Notes under the pieces: generated by a model
What the model saw: the letters and a program-made list of their open reading frames with translations, nothing else
Database searches by the model: none
Told to the model about the DNA's origin: nothing
Shown: positions 36,735 to 45,154 of the stretch, piece after piece
Position numbering within the stretch: the stretch's first letter is position 1
Layout: every line of letters begins with the position of its first letter
NCBI RefSeq assembly: GCF_026421305.1
Contig: NZ_JAPJBQ010000002.1
Span: forward strand, 372,001-436,000
Source: Dyella silvae
GTDB taxonomy: Bacteria > Pseudomonadota > Gammaproteobacteria > Xanthomonadales > Rhodanobacteraceae
Direction of reading: 5' to 3'
Length of the DNA: 64,000 bases
Program-made: the position numbers and the translations under genes

Positions 36735-38747
36735 TCATCGACCTGGTCTTAAGCCTACACCAGGCACAAAGGTCCAAGGATGCGCATTTACGCCACCATT
36801 TTGAATGACGCCACCACGCGTGGTAACCCAAACTTGGGAGCCATCCGTCTGAGATTGCGTATATATGGAGTTTCCGTAGGCATCTGTTCCACGCAAATAG
36901 TCGAGATTATTTGCCGTTGATTCCAAAAGCTCCTGGTTCGCAGGCGTGTCCTCAGCTAGGTGCCCGGAAGCGCTTCTAAAGATGTGTTGACGTTGCCCTG
37001 CATTGGAAGGGAGAGAGTTAGTTCTTGGGCATGACTCCCAGCGCGACTCTCTGTCTACTTCGGACTCAAGAGGCGCCCTTACCAAGTTAAAACCGATCCT
37101 GGGAAACAGCACCTCCATTTCGTCGAAGCGACCTTCCTCTGTCTCCTCCTCCAATCCGTAAGGATCGACGTGGCTCAGCGGATTCCCGCCAACATAGGCA
37201 TACGTATTGATGCCGCCGCTTAGCCCAATCGGATCGCTCTCGATGTAGCGTCCAAGGCTAGGGCTGTAGTCCCGGAACCCGTTATTCCACAGCTCCGATT
37301 CCGCATCGTAGTACTGACCCGGGTATCCGAGATTGAGGGGCACGACGTTGTCCTGCACCACCGTCCGATCGAACGCATAGTTGCGTGCCCGCCACACCAC
37401 CGTGCGACTGGCATCGGTCACCGCCTCGGGTCGGCCCACTTGATCATCGTGAATCGCCTGTAGCTGGCCGCCAACCGTGCGCCCGATGAGACGACCGTTC
37501 AACCACACGTAGTCGTTCCACCCGCTGCCTGAATTTTCGGCTAGCAGCGGACCGCTCGCGTCCGGTGCGAAAAACGTCGACACGCCGTTCACTGACTTAC
37601 GCAGGCGTTGCCCTTCGGGGCTCACGTAGTATGTCGCACTGCCTGCGCTTGCCAGTCGATTGAATACGTCGTAAGTAAAGGTCGATACCCCTGCGACCGT
37701 GGTCAGGTTGCCGCGCGCGTCATAGCCATAACCGACATTGCTCGCGCCAGAGAGCTGGGTGACCTGATTGTTGCTGCCATTGGCCGTTACCGTGGTCCAC
37801 GCACCATTAAGCATTTGGCTCTGGCGGTTACCATTGGCGTCGTAGGAGAAGCTCTCATTGTCCGCTCCAGCCGAATACGCGGAGGTCAGACGCGACATGG
37901 CGTCGTAGCCGAAGCTCTGGCTCATTTGATTGTCGACACCATTAGCGATGCCGACCACGCGATTGGCGGTGTCATAGCTGACCCCTAGGCTCTGCACGCC
38001 AGGCACGCTGATGCCCGTTAGCCGTCCATCGGTGTCGTAACTCAGGCTATTGGTGAGTCCGTTGCTCGACGTCCATTGCGCCATGGCTGCATCGCCTGGC
38101 TGGTAGAAGATGTTGGTGGCGACATTGGAAAGGACGCCCCCTATTTTCATCTGCACGGCGGATATGACACCGTGGGTGTAGAGGTAATGCGCTTCGTTGC
38201 CGTCGGGGTACACCACCACCGTCGTGTGACCCAAGGCGTCATAGCTGTAGCCGAGCCAGTACCCGGTGCCACCGACCGAGAGCGAACGTCCGGTCACCCA
38301 ACCTTCCGGCGAGTAGACGTAGGAGATGGTACTGGTGAAATCAACGACGCTACACAGTCGCCCTACACCATTGGTGCAGTTGTCATAGGTAAACGTTTGC
38401 CAGATGCCGGCCGAATTGACACTGGTCCGACGCCCGATCCCGTCATACCCATAGCCCACCTGATTGCCGCCCGCGCGCGTCATGGTGGCCAGACGGCCAT
38501 AGGCATCGTAGCTATAGGTCGTCGTTCCCGTATCGGGGCTCACCTGCTGCCACTTCTGACCCAGACCATCGTAGGTGGAGGACGTCACCAGTCCACGCGG
38601 GTCCGTGACCTTGACCACATGATCACCCGCGTCATAGCTGAACTGGGTGACGGCTTGCCCATAAGCCGGCAGAGCCATGACTACAGGCAGACCTACCAAG
38701 AGTCCGCATGCCAGCACAACACGTTGAGTGATTCGGGAGCGAGCCAT
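36735..38747 (-). CDS. Sec-exported Rhs protein with C-terminal toxin domain
   Basis: 670 residues from ATG 38747, which follows GGAAGAC and gives a clear signal peptide (RITQRVVLACGLLVG...LPAYGQA); ATG 38795 is also in frame. About a dozen YD repeats (for example YDGLGQKWQQV, YDAYGRLATMTRAGG) lead to the RHS core ending LGRYIESDPIGLSGG and AYVGGNPLSHVDPYGL. The remaining 138 residues are a variable toxin tail with QRQHIFRSASGHL, GTDAYGNSIYTQ and QVWVTTRGGVIQNGGVN; H and R residues suggest a ribonuclease, but it is unassigned. Release and export route unknown. Confidence 0.88.
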   Translation of the reverse strand: MARSRITQRVVLACGLLVGLPVVMALPAYGQAVTQFSYDAGDHVVKVTDPRGLVTSSTYDGLGQKWQQVSPDTGTTTYSYDAYGRLATMTRAGGNQVGYGYDGIGRRTSVNSAGIWQTFTYDNCTNGVGRLCSVVDFTSTISYVYSPEGWVTGRSLSVGGTGYWLGYSYDALGHTTVVVYPDGNEAHYLYTHGVISAVQMKIGGVLSNVATNIFYQPGDAAMAQWTSSNGLTNSLSYDTDGRLTGISVPGVQSLGVSYDTANRVVGIANGVDNQMSQSFGYDAMSRLTSAYSAGADNESFSYDANGNRQSQMLNGAWTTVTANGSNNQVTQLSGASNVGYGYDARGNLTTVAGVSTFTYDVFNRLASAGSATYYVSPEGQRLRKSVNGVSTFFAPDASGPLLAENSGSGWNDYVWLNGRLIGRTVGGQLQAIHDDQVGRPEAVTDASRTVVWRARNYAFDRTVVQDNVVPLNLGYPGQYYDAESELWNNGFRDYSPSLGRYIESDPIGLSGGINTYAYVGGNPLSHVDPYGLEEETEEGRFDEMEVLFPRIGFNLVRAPLESEVDRESRWESCPRTNSLPSNAGQRQHIFRSASGHLAEDTPANQELLESTANNLDYLRGTDAYGNSIYTQSQTDGSQVWVTTRGGVIQNGGVNAHPWTFVPGVGLRPGR

Positions 38748-38947
38748 GTCTTCCATCGAGCTGAACTTCCTTAGAGCGCGACGCAGCAGCGTCACCGAGG
38801 GTCATTACAGGTGGGCTGCGTCACGGTAGTGCCATGCATCCATGCCAGCAGCAGGAGCCCTAACCACACCGAATGTCCTGCGCGCATGTTCCATTCCATG
38901 AACAAGCGCGACTCGATGGGGTACCCATGCCAGCCGCGTGACACTGA

Positions 38948-39310
38948 CTATTGGGGAGCGGACGGAGATACCGCGATGAGGTAGGGCCGTCCAACGGGGT
39001 CGCACTGGGTGCTACTTACCACGACAGTAACCGTCAACTTGTTCGCCAGAGCCGTTAGCGCCGCCGCCAGAAAGGTCCGATTGCCCCCGGCGCCCGCCGG
39101 AGAGTTGTAGATGCCGTCTGTGATAGGACACTTCGCCGGATTGACCTGGGGTTGATCGAGAGTCACGCCGACCGCATCGTCGCCCCACCCCGAGTTCACC
39201 TCGGTAATGTGTGCCGGGTAGATGATGGCCTGCGCCATCGCACCCACTGGCAATAATGTCGACACGACAATGAGTGATGCCAAGGCGACCGATTTGATGC
39301 GATCCAACAT
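38948..39310 (-). CDS. Small secreted protein between the two Rhs genes
   Basis: 120 residues from ATG 39310 (AGGAGAATCGC upstream). Signal peptide LASLIVVSTLLPVGAMAQA, then NSGWGDDAVGVTLDQPQVNPAKCPITDGIY and QCDPVGRPYLIAVS, with two cysteines likely to bond. Family not named here. Because it is co-directional with both Rhs genes it may assist folding, display or anchoring of Rhs; that is inference. Confidence 0.72.
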   Translation of the reverse strand: MLDRIKSVALASLIVVSTLLPVGAMAQAIIYPAHITEVNSGWGDDAVGVTLDQPQVNPAKCPITDGIYNSPAGAGGNRTFLAAALTALANKLTVTVVVSSTQCDPVGRPYLIAVSPSAPQ

Positions 39311-39440
39311 GCGATTCTCCTGGTTAAGCTTGCAAAGGTTGAGCGCCGCCCATTCGGCGACTGGGTACTGATCGAGGCCACGAAGGGCACGGTGGTTCGA
39401 CGGCTGTTGACGAGCGCCTCGCCTTGTCTGCTGAGACGGG

Positions 39441-42038
39441 TTACGCACCGCTCGTAATCATTAGAAGGATGGCGGGCAGCTCCGGGTTGGGGCCATTGAT
39501 GACATACACACCGGCTGGACTCCATCCGCTGCAGCCCGTCGTGTCGCAGGCGGCCACTCGGTAATGGTAGGTTCCCCTCGCCTTGCCGCCAGCCGACCAG
39601 CTAATAGCCGATCCACTCTGCACGGTGACCCAGCTACCGTCGTTGACCTGCTCTTGCAGGATGTACGTCGTGGCATAAGGCACGCTGTTCCAGCTCACCG
39701 TGTAAGGCTTGCTCGCGCTACCGACGGGCAACCACGTATAGCTCGGCAGGTTGATGCCGGACACCGTCGCCGGGATCGGTGGGCTTGCGCCGCCGCTCTC
39801 GGTTTGCTGGGTCACACGATCGAGGGCGTCGTACTGAGAGACGACGGTGTGGCCCATGGCATTGGTTGTGGAGAGCACGTTGCCATTGCCATCGTAGGCG
39901 TAGGTCAGCGTCTGCCCATGCTGCCCAATCTTTTGATAGATCCGCCCCAACGAGTCGTACTGGAAGGCATTGACGAGCCCAACAGTGCCTCCCCGCGACA
40001 CGGTGTGCTGCTGTACGTCACCGTTAGCGTCGTAGTTGAAACTCTCGGTGGAGGTTCCATCCTTGTCGTTATGCGTAATGCTCGATACCCACATACGCGC
40101 ATCACGGCTCCAGGTAGTATTTTGGCCGTCGGGGCCCCAGAGCGATGCAAGTAAACCAAAGCCATCGTAGCCATAGGTCCAGGTCGCTGCTGCGCCGTTG
40201 GGGTAGGTGGTTTTGGTGCCAATACGACCGCGCGCATCGTACGTGTAGCTCGTCACGTCGCCATTAGGTCCTACGACACGACCGGGCTGACCGAGTGCGT
40301 TGTAGTAGCTATAGGCCGTTGTCTGCCCCAAGCCGTTAGACAACGAGGCAAGATTGCCAAGGGCGTCGTAGGTGTAGGTGTCGGTATCGGTCCCATTCGG
40401 CGAAGGGCGCGTGACCGTCATGGTCTGCACCATGCCGTTGCCGTATAGCGTGTAGTTGTACGTTGTGGTCAGCGTTTGGTTGGCGCTGCCGTTGCCCGAA
40501 AGATTTGTGACGGCTACCGAGGCGAGGCGGTTTTGAGCGTTGTAGGTGTAGGTGGTTTTCTGCCACCCGCGCACCGTAACGCTCAGAGGGCGATTGAGCG
40601 TCGCGTTGGGGTCCCACACATAATCAGTGGTTCGCGCCTCGGGTGCACCATAGGCCGCCGTCTCCGTTTGAAGCTGACCATTGGCGGCGTAGGTGTACGC
40701 ATGGGTGTTGCCGTTGTTGTCGATCTCAGCCGCCAGGTGGTTGTTGGTGTCATAGGTACGGCCACTGAGCGTCGCACCGCAGGTTTGCATGGCACTACCA
40801 CTGACTTGGATTAGATTGCCGCTGGCGTTGAACGTCTGGACTGATTGGTAGCCCAGAGGATTGGTGATCGTGGCCGAAAGATTTCCGGAGCTTTCTTTGT
40901 AGTAGGCCACCGTGGTCTGTTGCGACCCGCCCGTGAGGTACGTTCCCGTGGCCCAACCATAGAAGCTCTGCGGGTTCGTGCTATACGTGGTGTAGGCGTA
41001 GGGCACACCATTGTAATCCACCTCGGAGAGGGCGAAGTTCCGGGGCGACGTGAGCGTCAGGTACTTGAACGAGACCGTCGTCGTGGGTGAGCCGGGGTAC
41101 GTGATCGACGACAGCGTCGCGTTTGGTCCTAGTTGAATCGTGTAGACATTGCCGGCCGGGTCGGTCACCACCGTGGAGCCACTGCTGCGCTGGACGGTGA
41201 ACGACTGCCCGTTCGTGTGGGTGACCGTCATCACCGTTCCCGCCCATTCGTTACCACTAATCGTCCAGCCGACGCCCGACGCGTTCTTGATCGACAACAG
41301 GTGGCCGGTCGAGGAATACACCTGAACGGTCGCGTCCTCGTCGTAGACGGTGTAATTGCCCGTTGACGCATCCTGCGAATAGGTCGCTACACCACTCCCT
41401 TTCGCATAGGGTGACGCGTTGTGACCCCAGACGACGGTGGAGCCATCCGGGCGAAACAACGTGATTTGGCTGCACACCCCGTAGCTTGGGAACGTCCAAC
41501 AGGACAGATCCAAGAAGTAAGCGAAGTTGTCGCTCCAATGGTCAGCGCTCGCCATGTTCGATGGGTTCGCGCTGTTGTAGTAGAGGATGTAGCGCAGCCC
41601 CATCTCACCGGGCAGCGAAAAGAGCGGGTATGTCTCGATTTTCGTGCCTGTCGCGGGAAGGATTGGGTCGCCCACCGGGCAGGTGACGCCAGGGTTTTGC
41701 GCCCCGAGGTTGGACGGCGTGTTGTTGGGATTCGCAGGTGTGTACCCCTGGCCCAAAAAGCCATTTCCCGTTGGCGTGAGAAATACGCCCGACAAATTTG
41801 GCATGGGGACCGTTGGAGGGACTTCGACCGTGACCGTGCCCCCTTCCTTGGAAATATCTGCCCTGACATTCACCGATGGATCAGTATTTACGGACTTGCC
41901 ATCCTTCGTCTCGCTGGATCCACTACTACCATCTTGGGCGTGGGCGTGCGCAGCGCACAGCAGCGCAACCACCAACAGTGTCATTCGCAGCTTGGAAACA
42001 AAGTGCATAAAACATCCATGATGTAAAGAGAAGCGCAT
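39441..42038 (-). CDS. Large secreted Rhs/YD-repeat protein with fibronectin-III-like end
   Basis: 865 residues from ATG 42038, preceded by GGAGAAG; ATG 42008 is in frame. A signal peptide ends AAHAHAQ. After a serine-rich region come an N-terminal Rhs domain (PVGDPILPATGTKIETYPLF...MGLRYILYYN) and many YD repeats (YDALGNLASLSNGLG; YDARGRIGTKTTYPNG). No DPIGL core and no toxin tail are present. The final 110 residues look like a fibronectin type III domain (YTVSWNSVPYATTYILQEQV...YHYRVAACDTTGCSGWS). Probably the shell half of a split Rhs system. Confidence 0.87.
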   Translation of the reverse strand: MRFSLHHGCFMHFVSKLRMTLLVVALLCAAHAHAQDGSSGSSETKDGKSVNTDPSVNVRADISKEGGTVTVEVPPTVPMPNLSGVFLTPTGNGFLGQGYTPANPNNTPSNLGAQNPGVTCPVGDPILPATGTKIETYPLFSLPGEMGLRYILYYNSANPSNMASADHWSDNFAYFLDLSCWTFPSYGVCSQITLFRPDGSTVVWGHNASPYAKGSGVATYSQDASTGNYTVYDEDATVQVYSSTGHLLSIKNASGVGWTISGNEWAGTVMTVTHTNGQSFTVQRSSGSTVVTDPAGNVYTIQLGPNATLSSITYPGSPTTTVSFKYLTLTSPRNFALSEVDYNGVPYAYTTYSTNPQSFYGWATGTYLTGGSQQTTVAYYKESSGNLSATITNPLGYQSVQTFNASGNLIQVSGSAMQTCGATLSGRTYDTNNHLAAEIDNNGNTHAYTYAANGQLQTETAAYGAPEARTTDYVWDPNATLNRPLSVTVRGWQKTTYTYNAQNRLASVAVTNLSGNGSANQTLTTTYNYTLYGNGMVQTMTVTRPSPNGTDTDTYTYDALGNLASLSNGLGQTTAYSYYNALGQPGRVVGPNGDVTSYTYDARGRIGTKTTYPNGAAATWTYGYDGFGLLASLWGPDGQNTTWSRDARMWVSSITHNDKDGTSTESFNYDANGDVQQHTVSRGGTVGLVNAFQYDSLGRIYQKIGQHGQTLTYAYDGNGNVLSTTNAMGHTVVSQYDALDRVTQQTESGGASPPIPATVSGINLPSYTWLPVGSASKPYTVSWNSVPYATTYILQEQVNDGSWVTVQSGSAISWSAGGKARGTYHYRVAACDTTGCSGWSPAGVYVINGPNPELPAILLMITSGA

Positions 42039-42584
42039 GCATGCTTCTCCACCGGCAACACACCAAGGCTGCGACACGATCGCAGCCCACGCTTAATTTC
42101 TTTGGCGATACTCGGTGTACAGCACAGCCCGGCAAAAGGACATGCCCGGCTGCACTGTTTCCCCAGAAACACCATCACGCCGACCGACCCTTCCAAAGGG
42201 GCGAGAAGGTACCGGCAACAGCGATGGTGGCGCGAGCCTAGTTAGCCGATGATGTGGCGCACCATCGGACGAATCCTAAAAGTCGGACTCGATAGGCTCC
42301 GCGTAACGGAGCGTAACGTTACGCTACTCGTTGAGTCTGTTCAATCGATGACATTTGTGCATCGTTGTTGTGCCTTGCCGTTGGCTTGCCGAAAGCCTGC
42401 CAAACGCGCAAGGCACGACTCGGACGAATCCGATAGCCACGCTCCATCGCGGCAGGTACCAAGCTGCATGTCCGCCATGACATGGATCATCATGGGCCCG
42501 CAGTGACCCGCGCGGCGGCTTAGGAAGGCGCTCTCCGCCTCCTTCGAGAAAGTGAAGTCGTCGGGAATCTTTTAGTGACGAAAA
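42039..42584. other. Intergenic region upstream of the Rhs operon
   Basis: Roughly 550 bp with no supported gene. It should contain the Rhs operon promoter. The only distinctive element is the palindrome at 42310-42325 described separately. Confidence 0.45.
42301..42325. promoter_or_regulatory. Palindrome with direct repeat, possible operator
   Basis: AGCGTAACGTTACGCT is a perfect 16-bp palindrome; GCGTAACG also occurs as a direct repeat just before it. Such arrays often bind dimeric regulators. About 260 bp upstream of the Rhs gene start. Confidence 0.35.
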
Positions 42585-42612
42585 GAGGCGGGTCGCTTAG
42601 GCGATCCGCCTC
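42585..42612 (-). terminator. Intrinsic terminator
   Basis: GAGGCGGGTCGC / GCGATCCGCCTC with a four-base loop, followed on the minus strand by TTTT. It lies 63 bp after the stop codon of the gene at 42675-43199, and marks the downstream end of the integrative element operon. Confidence 0.75.
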
Positions 42613-42674
42613 TCTTTTGCACGCGTGCGCAACGACTACGAATCGTATCGTCGTCGCGCACTGCAGGTCGTTCG

Positions 42675-43199
42675 TCAGTCGATGGGGCGCAAATGCTCCC
42701 AACCCTTGACCGCCTTCGTGATGCGTTCGCTTCTTACGAATCCCCCCGTCTTGGTCGGGCGCAGATGCTTCCAATCGACAGCCGCCTTGGTATCGATCGC
42801 TTTCACTGCGCGGAGGCGCTGACGTGCGCGTGCCAGCACGCTCATCGCTTGAACGAGCACTCGCGCTTGATTTGCATAGATGTCCGCCGCAGGAAGCACC
42901 GGCACTCCCTGGCTCGGGTTCGTCACAGTGGCCGACCGAAAGACCATCGACGCCTCGCCAAGCAGACGATCAATATCGGGACATAGATCGGCCAGCACCG
43001 GCTGCCGCTCGGCCATGTGACGAAGTTGCTGCCTCAACGCCTCCAAGGCATCCATGCCGATGCGCGCCAGCTTGGGCGACATGCCACCCGACGTGCTGGC
43101 ATCTTGCAACATCGTATGCAAAGCATGGATCACCCCATGGGCGTCATCCAGAAGCATGGCGACCCGTTCAGAGGACATGGGGAAAGCGATGACAGACAT
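42675..43199 (-). CDS. Uncharacterised element-borne protein
   Basis: 174 residues, preceded by AAGGAGTGTTGCC. Helical N-terminal two thirds (LLDDAHGVIHALHTML; LEALRQQLRHMAERQPVL; ARVLVQAMSVLARARQRL) and a basic C-terminus in which DWKHLRPTKTGG is followed by GWEHLRPID. No family recognised. Followed by a terminator; it is the last gene of the element on this strand. Confidence 0.7.
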   Translation of the reverse strand: MSVIAFPMSSERVAMLLDDAHGVIHALHTMLQDASTSGGMSPKLARIGMDALEALRQQLRHMAERQPVLADLCPDIDRLLGEASMVFRSATVTNPSQGVPVLPAADIYANQARVLVQAMSVLARARQRLRAVKAIDTKAAVDWKHLRPTKTGGFVRSERITKAVKGWEHLRPID

Positions 43200-43241
43200 G
43201 GCAACACTCCTTCCGAATGTGTGATGGCGTCCTGTGCGCAG

Positions 43242-43502
43242 CTAGCAACGTCCGCGCGGCGCCATGGGTGGACGATGGCCCTTATCGAAACGGAACATCG
43301 TGGCCTTTGTACCCCCGGCATTGTTCCCCCGCTTCTCGCGCGTGCGCCGGTCGATGGTTCGCCATCCGTGACCTACTTGCGACGCGTCAAGCCATCCATC
43401 GTCATCGCGTACGAGATTTCCGCATGTCACGGTGCGGCGGATTTGCACCGGTTCGCACGCTTCCCGCCGCGCCAATTCCTTGACAGTGATGCGCTCAGCC
43501 AT
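43242..43502 (-). CDS. Small HTH-like protein (paralogue of 33428-33730)
   Basis: 86 residues beginning MAERITVKELARREACEPVQ; the alignment with the protein at 33428 covers the first 55 residues and the upstream DNA (GCGCGAAC...GGACCC) is also similar. Probably a DNA-binding regulator. The C-terminal 30 residues are unlike the paralogue. Confidence 0.55.
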   Translation of the reverse strand: MAERITVKELARREACEPVQIRRTVTCGNLVRDDDGWLDASQVGHGWRTIDRRTREKRGNNAGGTKATMFRFDKGHRPPMAPRGRC

Positions 43503-43712
43503 GGCTGGACACTTTAAAAAAAGTGATAGCTAGGCGAAAACTGGGGCGCGAACCTCCCTCACGTAGCGCCTTCACACCAGGACCCTTTAGGACTTGCGAC
43601 TTGGACGAATAATTCTCGCCCTTTCGGGCATTCCGATCACTGCCGCGTTCTCAAAGCGCACCAGTGACAACGCAGCAGGTGGCCCCTCGGACCACCTGCA
43701 CCGGCACAGCGG

Positions 43713-44444
43713 CTAAGGTATGACATGGGCAGCGCGCAACAGTTGGATGATCTCATCAACGAGCGCCGCATCCTGTGCCTTACCGGTGTCGTGGTGCGAC
43801 GTAAGCCACGGCACCGGCGGGCGCCACGGCTGACCGTTAAAGCAGTACCAAAACTTCTGAGGGATGCCGTAGTCGCAGCCGCGCGTCTTTTTCAGCAAGT
43901 GCAAACCCTCGCAGTGCGCTTCGTCGATGGGATCACCGGCCACGCGCGACAGGATCAGTCGCACGCGGTCGGCGGCAGCGGCCTGTACCACATGGGACTC
44001 CAAGGCCTCGATGGCGTCGATATAGTGCTTCATGCCAGCGGCCCCGAGTTCGCTCAGCCAGCTCATAACGATCTGGTGTCGCTTCGTGATCGTCGCCGCC
44101 TTACTCGCCTCCAACTCGACGCGCTTCGCGTCCAGCAGCGCGATGGCGAGTTCGGCAGCCGTGCCATCCTCGCGGGCCGCGCGGCTGGCCGTTTGCAACG
44201 CTTGAAGCTGGCTATCGAGCTCGGCCAAGTCGGCCTGCGTGCCAGCAACGAACGCATTTGCCTTAGTCTCGGCACGCGCGCGAGTGATGGCTTCCAGCTC
44301 CCCATTGAGGCGCTCGGCCTCGACAACGGCGGACTCGGCGCGCGTGCGGTCAGCGGCCAGCTTGTCGAGGTCGTCGGTGATCGTGGCCAATGCGTCGCCA
44401 AGGGTGGCGACGTCGGTAGGCAGTTCCATGATTTTGGTTTTCAT
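43713..44444 (-). CDS. Uncharacterised coiled-coil protein of the integrative element
   Basis: 243 residues. A long coiled coil (about 15-130, with ALATITDDLDKLAADRT and ELDSQLQALQTASRAAR) precedes a compact C-terminal part containing ILSRVAGDPIDEAHCEGLHLL and GIPQKFWYCFNGQPWRPP. Its start overlaps the stop of the next upstream gene by four bases (ATGA). No family recognised; the operon context suggests a role with the primase. Confidence 0.72.
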   Translation of the reverse strand: MKTKIMELPTDVATLGDALATITDDLDKLAADRTRAESAVVEAERLNGELEAITRARAETKANAFVAGTQADLAELDSQLQALQTASRAAREDGTAAELAIALLDAKRVELEASKAATITKRHQIVMSWLSELGAAGMKHYIDAIEALESHVVQAAAADRVRLILSRVAGDPIDEAHCEGLHLLKKTRGCDYGIPQKFWYCFNGQPWRPPVPWLTSHHDTGKAQDAALVDEIIQLLRAAHVIP

Positions 44445-45154
44445 GCGTGTGTTCCCTTTTCGGTAGGAGTGGGGTTGCCAACACGTTCAAACGCTGCGCA
44501 GCCGTGACGCTGCATGGGGTAATACGCGCCATGCCCGCAGGCGCAGTGACCGATACCGGCTGGTGGATTGATGGCATCGGCATGGAAATGGGCGCACGCG
44601 CTGCACTGAACCTTCGGACGGGGGATATAGCCACCCGCCCTGCGGATCAGGCACCACGGACAACCCAGTGCTTGTGGCCAGTCGTTGACCACGGGCAGGC
44701 AGGCGGCGATGGACGGATGCACGAACACCGGCCCGCAGTGGTAGCAGTGGATCGCAGCTGTGTGGCCCGGCGGCACCTTGCCTGCCTGCCGCGTCACGGT
44801 GTCATCCAACATGTCCAGGTAGGTGACAAGCTGGGCGTCTGTGCACCCTTCGCAGGCGGCGACATCCAGATCATGCAGACGGTGAATGTATGCAGGGTTG
44901 ATGCCGTAGCGATCAGCCAGTGCCAGCAGGTGCGCACGCAGTGCCGTACCCGTCTGCGGTGCGATGGCGTCGCGCATAGCGGCCTCATAGCCGCCACCAC
45001 TCAGCAACGCCCGCAGTTCGGCCTTATGCTCGATCAGATCGGGGCGCAGCGCTTCGATGGTGCGCAAGTTGCCGTCGAGCACCAACTTGTCGCCGGACAG
45101 AGACACCGTAATGCGAGCATGCGCGAGCTCACGCAGAAGGGCGAACATATTCAT
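44441..45154 (-). CDS. Protein with TubC-like docking domain and zinc-binding cysteines
   Basis: 237 residues. The N-terminus LLRELAHARITVSLSGDKLVLDG...HKAELRALL looks like the TubC N-terminal docking domain often seen on mobile-element primases and accessory proteins. The C-terminal 100 residues hold many cysteine/histidine pairs (HCYHCG, CPWCLIRR, VQCSACAHFH, HCACGHG), suggesting two zinc ribbons. Overlaps both neighbours by four bases, so it is part of a coupled operon with the primase. Role inferred only. Confidence 0.72.
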   Translation of the reverse strand: MNMFALLRELAHARITVSLSGDKLVLDGNLRTIEALRPDLIEHKAELRALLSGGGYEAAMRDAIAPQTGTALRAHLLALADRYGINPAYIHRLHDLDVAACEGCTDAQLVTYLDMLDDTVTRQAGKVPPGHTAAIHCYHCGPVFVHPSIAACLPVVNDWPQALGCPWCLIRRAGGYIPRPKVQCSACAHFHADAINPPAGIGHCACGHGAYYPMQRHGCAAFERVGNPTPTEKGTHA

